64,000 bases of DNA from Limonium bicolor (lineage: Eukaryota > Streptophyta > Magnoliopsida > Caryophyllales > Plumbaginaceae): the NCBI GenBank assembly GCA_023374045.1, contig CM041779.1, positions 2,356,001 through 2,420,000 of the forward strand, read 5' to 3'. Positions 58,494-64,000 of the stretch are shown here, one piece after another. How positions within the stretch are numbered: the stretch's first letter is position 1; the number at the start of each line of letters is the position of its first letter. The notes under the pieces are model-generated. The model ran no database searches. It was not told the DNA's origin and saw only the letters and a program-made list of their open reading frames with translations. Both the position numbers and the translations under genes were made by a program.

Positions 58494-58993
58494 NNNNNNN
58501 NNNNNNNNNNNNNNNNNNNNNNNNNNNNNNNNNNNNNNNNNNNNNNNNNNNNNNNNNNNNNNNNNNNNNNNNNNNNNNNNNNNNNNNNNNNNNNNNNNNN
58601 NNNNNNNNNNNNNNNNNNNNNNNNNNNNNNNNNNNNNNNNNNNNNNNNNNNNNNNNNNNNNNNNNNNNNNNNNNNNNNNNNNNNNNNNNNNNNNNNNNNN
58701 NNNNNNNNNNNNNNNNNNNNNNNNNNNNNNNNNNNNNNNNNNNNNNNNNNNNNNNNNNNNNNNNNNNNNNNNNNNNNNNNNNNNNNNNNNNNNNNNNNNN
58801 NNNNNNNNNNNNNNNNNNNNNNNNNNNNNNNNNNNNNNNNNNNNNNNNNNNNNNNNNNNNNNNNNNNNNNNNNNNNNNNNNNNNNNNNNNNNNNNNNNNN
58901 NNNNNNNNNNNNNNNNNNNNNNNNNNNNNNNNNNNNNNNNNNNNNNNNNNNNNNNNNNNNNNNNNNNNNNNNNNNNNNNNNNNNNNNNNNNNN
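58494..58993. other. Assembly gap (500 N)
   Basis: Exactly 500 N, a conventional placeholder, so the true distance is unknown. ORFs spanning it are meaningless. Confidence 1.
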
Positions 58994-59131
58994 AAAACTC
59001 GTGTGTCCACTTTTGTAAATAAAAAGCAAAATTTGAGTGAGTGTAACACCCCATCCAACAACAAACGCATAACAACAGTGCAGCGGAAAATATACTTCTT
59101 CACATTACTTAACTTGTTAGTGTTACACGCC

Positions 59132-59153
59132 GTTAACCACCCTCGTGGCTAAC
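59132..59153 (-). promoter_or_regulatory. Conserved GAGG-loop hairpin, element D LTR
   Basis: Minus-strand arms GTTAGCCAC and GTGGTTAAC around GAGG; eight Watson-Crick pairs and one G-T. Confidence 0.8.
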
Positions 59154-60905
59154 AAGGCTATTACATATACATTGTACCGGTCTGATGGACTAGATTCCCG
59201 AGCGTCTACACATTACTGACCCTTCCATTAACAATAGAAACAACATACACCTTCCAACTGTACCGAGTATTCAAAACTAGTGCCGATAACAATTTCGGTC
59301 TTACGACACCTACTGTATATGTACAACTTAAATGATTACCCATGCACAAACGACTACCCCGTCCTACTCTCGAACGGCTTCCAGTCCTTGTACCTGAAAT
59401 AGGAAAAGAAGAGAAAGGGTGGCCCCCAAGGGGCTCAGCACCTTTGCTGGTATGGTAATCCCGCAGCCCGCATGCTACCGGGCCACGGAAACTAATTGTC
59501 GTCTTAGCATGCGATTGATTTTATTTGAATATGCATGTGAACTTAAACACACAACACATACATTCTGCCTCAATGGGCTCAACAAACAGTTACATCCTTA
59601 CTTGATAAGTCACTCATGGTATTCATTACCCCTAGAGTGTTTCTCCTCTAATGGAGCTACTTCCTTAATAGACGACACTTACCCATTAATCGGGTTATCC
59701 TTAAACGCCTTTATCACAAACTGGGATTCATTCCATGATCCACATTCTCCACATTTTACAACATATAACATACACTACATAACAACACCTTTCGTTACAA
59801 CGTGCACATAACAACATCGCAATAGAAATTGCATTACAACAACAACACATACATAACGGGAGCGATTCTCTTAGGAACCGACCCAAACATAGTTAATTCA
59901 CTGGTGAGCCTAGAGAATGATGTCACCCTCATGATAACTCGTTATACACACTCATTACCGTCCTAATAGTGGACGAGTAACTTAGTTAAGATGGTTCGGA
60001 TATGGTGACCCGAACACACCACATAAACACATGTTCCCCCTAAACCGATCATAAGTCAGAATAGCTAAGCTTTGGAGTAAGCTAATGGGAGATCATAACC
60101 CGTGAGGGAAACAACCATAACAGAGAGAAGGGTAAGGCTAAGAAGGATACCCACTCCCAAACAACGCGCGACCGGCCTAACCGGATTCCTCACCACTGTT
60201 AGTACATACTTACTTTTAGATATTAGTTAGAACCCCACCATGGAGTCTATCACATCTACACACCATACAGTATTACAACTGGGTTAAACATACAAGGGAG
60301 ATCCCTACATTCACATACACATATCACACAATTAACACACGCATAGCCGTGGTTAGAACGTCCCATGGTTGGGTCGTTAAATCCGAATACCGAACTCTAT
60401 GTGATCCTAGACTCAGTTAACTAAGGTTAACACTTCCGAGGTTAATGGTATCGGAACTAGACACGTCACATAATGAATTACTGTAGACTCATTACATGTT
60501 TTATCTTACAACGTGGCAAACATACAGAAAAACACATTGGCATACAAGCCGGTGTAATCCGGTAGGACACAGGTTGCAAGAAAACCATACCTGTCACCGG
60601 AGTCCACTTTACCATGTCCACTTATGTTCCTCGAGCAATTCTCGAACAACTGATAACATTACATGTACTTTTATTAACATCGGGGTAACATGTTTGTTTA
60701 AAGTCTAATGCTTATAACTTTTCCCCGTTAACTTAGTTACATAACTTCACTTTTTAACTTGTTTTACTTCTACATTTTAATACATCTTTTTTCCCACTAA
60801 ATTATCATTATAACTCACCTAACATGTCTTAAACAACCTTATAACATCATTACTAGTCAATCCCCATCATTACACATCATTCTATAACCTTAAACAATGT
60901 TTTTG

Positions 60906-61250
60906 GTCCGACCGACCTTACCGACCGACCTTACACAAGGTCGGTCCATTCCAGAACACATTACCGTCAAAAATTTCTACTCCGACCGACCTTGTATGTT
61001 CGGTCGCATGTTCGGTCCATTCCCGAGAGTTTCTTCCCTTGAAAATTCAGGCCCGACCGAACTTGCCAAGTCCGGTCCCATGTTCGGTCGATTCCAGAAA
61101 CTTAATTCGTACACAAAATACAAGCCCGACCGACCTTGCAAGTCCGGTCCCCAAGGTCAGTCCATTCCAGAAACCAATTCTCGCAGGGTAAACTGGGCTC
61201 GACCGACCTTGGCAAGTTCGGTCGCAAGGTCGGTCTGCTCCAGACCCTTA
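60906..61250 (-). repeat. GACCGACC/GGTCGGTC hairpin array in element D LTR
   Basis: Five units of about 65-70 bp with CCGACCGACCTTGCAAGTCCGGTC-like inverted repeats alternating with ATTCCAGAA. Counterpart of the array at 8572-8906 in A, but with several different stem bases. Confidence 0.88.
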
Positions 61251-63648
61251 TTTTCCATTGCCCATTTAACTCCAAACTTCACCTCATATATCCTAATATG
61301 TCCTAACCTCATTTGGGCACTTCAAACACATCTTTAGCCATGTACTAAATTCCTTAAATCACCCACCAAACTATCTTTATCATTCCACAAACTCCTTACA
61401 AAATCTCTAATACTTGTACATTTTTCATTTGGTTTTCTAAGTGGTATTTCACCTATAATGACCACTATACCAAGATGTTTCCTCTACACCTTAGCATCAT
61501 CTCTCAAACTTCTTTTCTTACTAACTAAATCTCCTTTTTCACATCTTACCTAAACATCATTTCTTCCTTGTACACCAACATTCCTAAACCTTAAACAAAC
61601 TTCTCCAAGACTTTATTACATCCCAAAAACACTCATTGAATTCCTAGAACTTCCAAGATAATACCAAAGTCCTTGTATCACTCTAAATCACCTTAATACA
61701 TGCTTTCTTCCCTAGTAAAACACTTGTTCACCTTTAACACTTCCTAGTTCACCAAAACTTGTTTAAATCACTTAGAACTTCTTACACATTCTCCAAATTT
61801 TGCCATAGCTTCTCTTGTATATACTCACATCCAAACACTTAGGTTTTTACCTTATTTCATTCAAGAACACCCTAAATCCATCAAGAGTATTCTCACACAC
61901 ATAACTTCACCCAATTTACACTACATCACAATATAGTGCATAAACTTAATTGCTTGGCACTTAGGCCCTTAAATAACATGGCTCTTAGGCCCTTAAGATG
62001 CATAAATCATAAACACTGAATTTCCCACATTGTATTTGCCTTTGACCTGCAAATACACTCAACAATACATATGCCTTTTACTAAGCCCTTGAGAGCATTC
62101 TTCTAAGTCATTTTCCCTTGGCTCCTTAAATCATTTTCATAAGCAATATAAGCTCATTTCTCCTAAGACTTTAAACCATATTAGGTTAGCACATTTACCT
62201 CTTTTGCCCACAAACTTCTTTCTTGTTGCCTTGACTAAATTGGCAAGGCTTTTGGTTGCTTGTCAACTTCTAAACATTGTACAAATAATAGAATGAGTAT
62301 TCAAGCATTATGCTTCATCTCATTGCAAACCCTAGTTACATATATTATCTTAACATATTAAGGTAATTGTTTTACCTTTGAATGGAAAGAGAGCTTGAAT
62401 GAGTATCAAGAGAGGACTCCTCCTAGCCCTTGGAAGATTCAAATGAAGCTAAAACAAGCAAGGTAAAAACACCATTGTGAGGTGAATTTTCGGACAACAC
62501 AAAACATGGAGGAAACATCATTTTTCTTTGAGTTTCCTTACCTTGAAGCAAAGGAGAACAATAACATGTGAAAAGGTGAGCTCAAGCTCCATCAATGGTG
62601 AATCTCCTTGGCACCGAAATGAGGCTTTTGAAGATTTGAAAAGATAGAAGTGTAGAGCTTGCTCCAACTAGAAGAATGGTGGTCTTGAAATTGAATTTGG
62701 ACCATGGAGCTAGGAGTTACAAGAGATCAAAGATGGAGTTTAATGGTGGTGGTGGTGTAGTATTACCGTGAAAGAGAGGAAGAAGATGGAGTTGGAACCG
62801 TGGGAATGCAAGAAGGAAAGAGAGAATGAAGATAAGTTTGCCTTTTTAAGAGATATTATGTAATAAAGCAAATAGTAACTTGCTTTATCATTAGTTATTT
62901 GTTTTGTTAACTTACAAGGTGATGACTCACCTCATAAAAACCGGCCCCCATTAGTAGTCTAGGGGTGTTTTGGTCTTTGTTGACCAATTAACTTACTTAT
63001 AATAACATATGTTACAAACTAGCTTATTAAAGTTACTATTCACTAAAACAAGGCACATAGATGTGAAATTTTTGATTTCCCATTGATATAGACTTCCAAA
63101 TGTGATACTATATAGTACACATGTTAACTAAAGAGTAATGATGGACATTTAGCCATACAAAACTCATTTACAAGACAATTTTTCAAAAACGTGCTTTAAG
63201 ACTCCTTAAAGCACATTTTGTGTTTTAACCTGTTTTCAAGCTTGGTTTTCTTTGGTAATTGATTTAATATGTTCATTAACATATTTATAAGGTATAGGTA
63301 TGACCATTAGGTCTTATACAAATTTATCCCAAGCTTAGAGCACATTTTGCTCTTATTAACTTTAAGGTATTTTCTTGTGTTTATTTGGTTTAACTGTCTA
63401 CCAAAGTTTCTAAGGACTTAATTTGCCTTGTTAAATCATAATTGACTATTATTTAGTCTTGGTAGGTTCTTTGGGTCCTAACCAAGTTCACTCCAAGCTT
63501 AAAGCATGTTTTTGCTCAAACTGTATCTTAGTGCTTTATTGCATTTTACTATGGTTTAAATTGTTCACTGATGTTTCTAAGGCACTTTTTAGCCTTTACA
63601 TACCATAGTTTGATATTTAAACCACATATCAAGGTTTGGGGTATTTCA

Positions 63649-63684
63649 ATCTACCCCCCTTAAAAGAACTTCGTCCTCGAAGTT
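63649..63684 (-). promoter_or_regulatory. Element D hairpin and polypurine tract
   Basis: Minus-strand arms AACTTCG and CGAAGTT around AGGA, then CTTTTAAGGGGGGTAGAT directly before the LTR. Confidence 0.9.
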
Positions 63685-63763
63685 TACCCTTCCCACACAT
63701 CTTGGATTAGAATACGGGGATTACTTATAGAAATAAAACTTCCATAACCAAACACACTTTACA

Positions 63764-64000
63764 TCACAACCTCGGACTTAATGGTCCGGGTAACACATTC
63801 ACATCCATACATAACATAACATATTCACAAGATAACCTCGGACTCAATGGTCCGGGTATCTTAACAACATTTACACATACATAACAACCCTTAGACTCTC
63901 TGGTCTTGGGTAACATAACAATATTTAGACACATAGGTCTTGATAGCATAACAGCCTTTAGACACATAGGTCTATGTAACACAACACATTTAGACTCATA
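63764..64000 (-). repeat. Hairpin repeats in element D 3' UTR
   Basis: Five or six units with GGACC...AGTCC or AGACC...GTCT cores separated by TGTTATG-type spacers (minus strand), running off the window edge. Same repeat type and place as 16423-16580 in element A. Confidence 0.8.

Larger units (their letters stand above)
59042..63648 (-). repeat. Element D 3' LTR (same family group as element A)
   Basis: On the minus strand it starts TGAAATACCCC at 63648, just after a polypurine tract, and ends GGGGTGTTACA at 59042. Its order of features matches element A's LTR: three donor-like sites (AAG/GTAAGG at 62541, AAAG/GTAAAA at 62375, AGAG/GTAAAT at 62198), acceptor TTTGCAG (62047), hairpin array (60906-61250), GCCCCTTGGGGGC with acceptor TATTTCAG (59394) and the conserved hairpin (59132-59153). 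The likely TSD is GTGAG at 59037-59041. The rest of the element extends past the right edge. Confidence 0.9.

Noticed and set aside
58428..59103. ORFs of about 200 codons around 58500-59000
   Set aside because: Made of N; assembly gap.

Overview
The window is repeat-rich nuclear DNA from a flowering plant, probably a eudicot. It has GT-AG introns, plant Ty3/gypsy LTR retrotransposons primed by initiator tRNA-Met, a Stowaway MITE, Mutator-type MITEs, a PIF/Harbinger transposase and one intron-bearing host gene, a WDR89-type WD40 protein. I cannot name the species. A run of exactly 500 N (58494-58993) and many isolated 1-2 base deletions in otherwise well preserved coding sequence indicate a draft assembly with residual indel errors.

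Layout. Positions 1-42876 are a three-level nest of LTR retrotransposons. Element B (+ strand, non-coding, LARD-like; truncated 5' LTR 30611-33303, 3' LTR 38485-42876) was hit in its 5' LTR by element C (- strand, very long ~5.7 kb LTRs, only a gag remnant; 1-30610, left end outside the window). Element C was then hit by element A (+ strand; 6334-20595, TSD TCTGT). All LTRs begin TGAAATACCCC or a close variant and end GGGGTGTTACA. A fourth relative, element D (- strand), contributes its 3' LTR at 59042-63648 and part of its 3' UTR, and continues off the right edge. Between B and D lie a LINE RNase H remnant, a Stowaway MITE (45619-45856), the WDR89-like gene (46171-49677, eight coding exons, one intron holding a MULE-type MITE), a GRF zinc-finger remnant, a PIF/Harbinger transposase remnant (51585-53012), a 500-bp MULE-type MITE with a perfect 9-bp TSD (54550-55049) and a CACTA-like terminus (about 55930-56260).

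Main discovery candidate. Element A is a Tekay/Del-type chromovirus (gag, protease, RT, RNase H, integrase, chromodomain-like tail) that carries, between gag and protease, an intronless coding segment (12047-12803) for an AlkB-type Fe(II)/2-oxoglutarate dioxygenase. It has the full HxD...H...R(x5)R signature and most resembles the plant ALKBH1 group of nucleic-acid demethylases. Reading frames and splice-like sites suggest the gag exon can be joined in phase 1 either to the AlkB exon (ending at a stop with a downstream AATAAA) or to the protease-polymerase exon. That would be a way to make Gag-AlkB and Gag-Pol from one locus.

Across the four elements there are also shared RNA-structure-like modules: a 9-bp hairpin with a GTGG/GAGG loop near the LTR 3' end, with compensatory changes between families; a primer-binding site inside a 9-bp hairpin (A, B, C); a hairpin directly before the polypurine tract, duplicated just after pol in A and at matching places in B and C; and GGTCCGG-type hairpin arrays within LTRs. 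The non-autonomous B and C keep these cis modules but lack enzymes, which fits mobilisation in trans by an A-like element.
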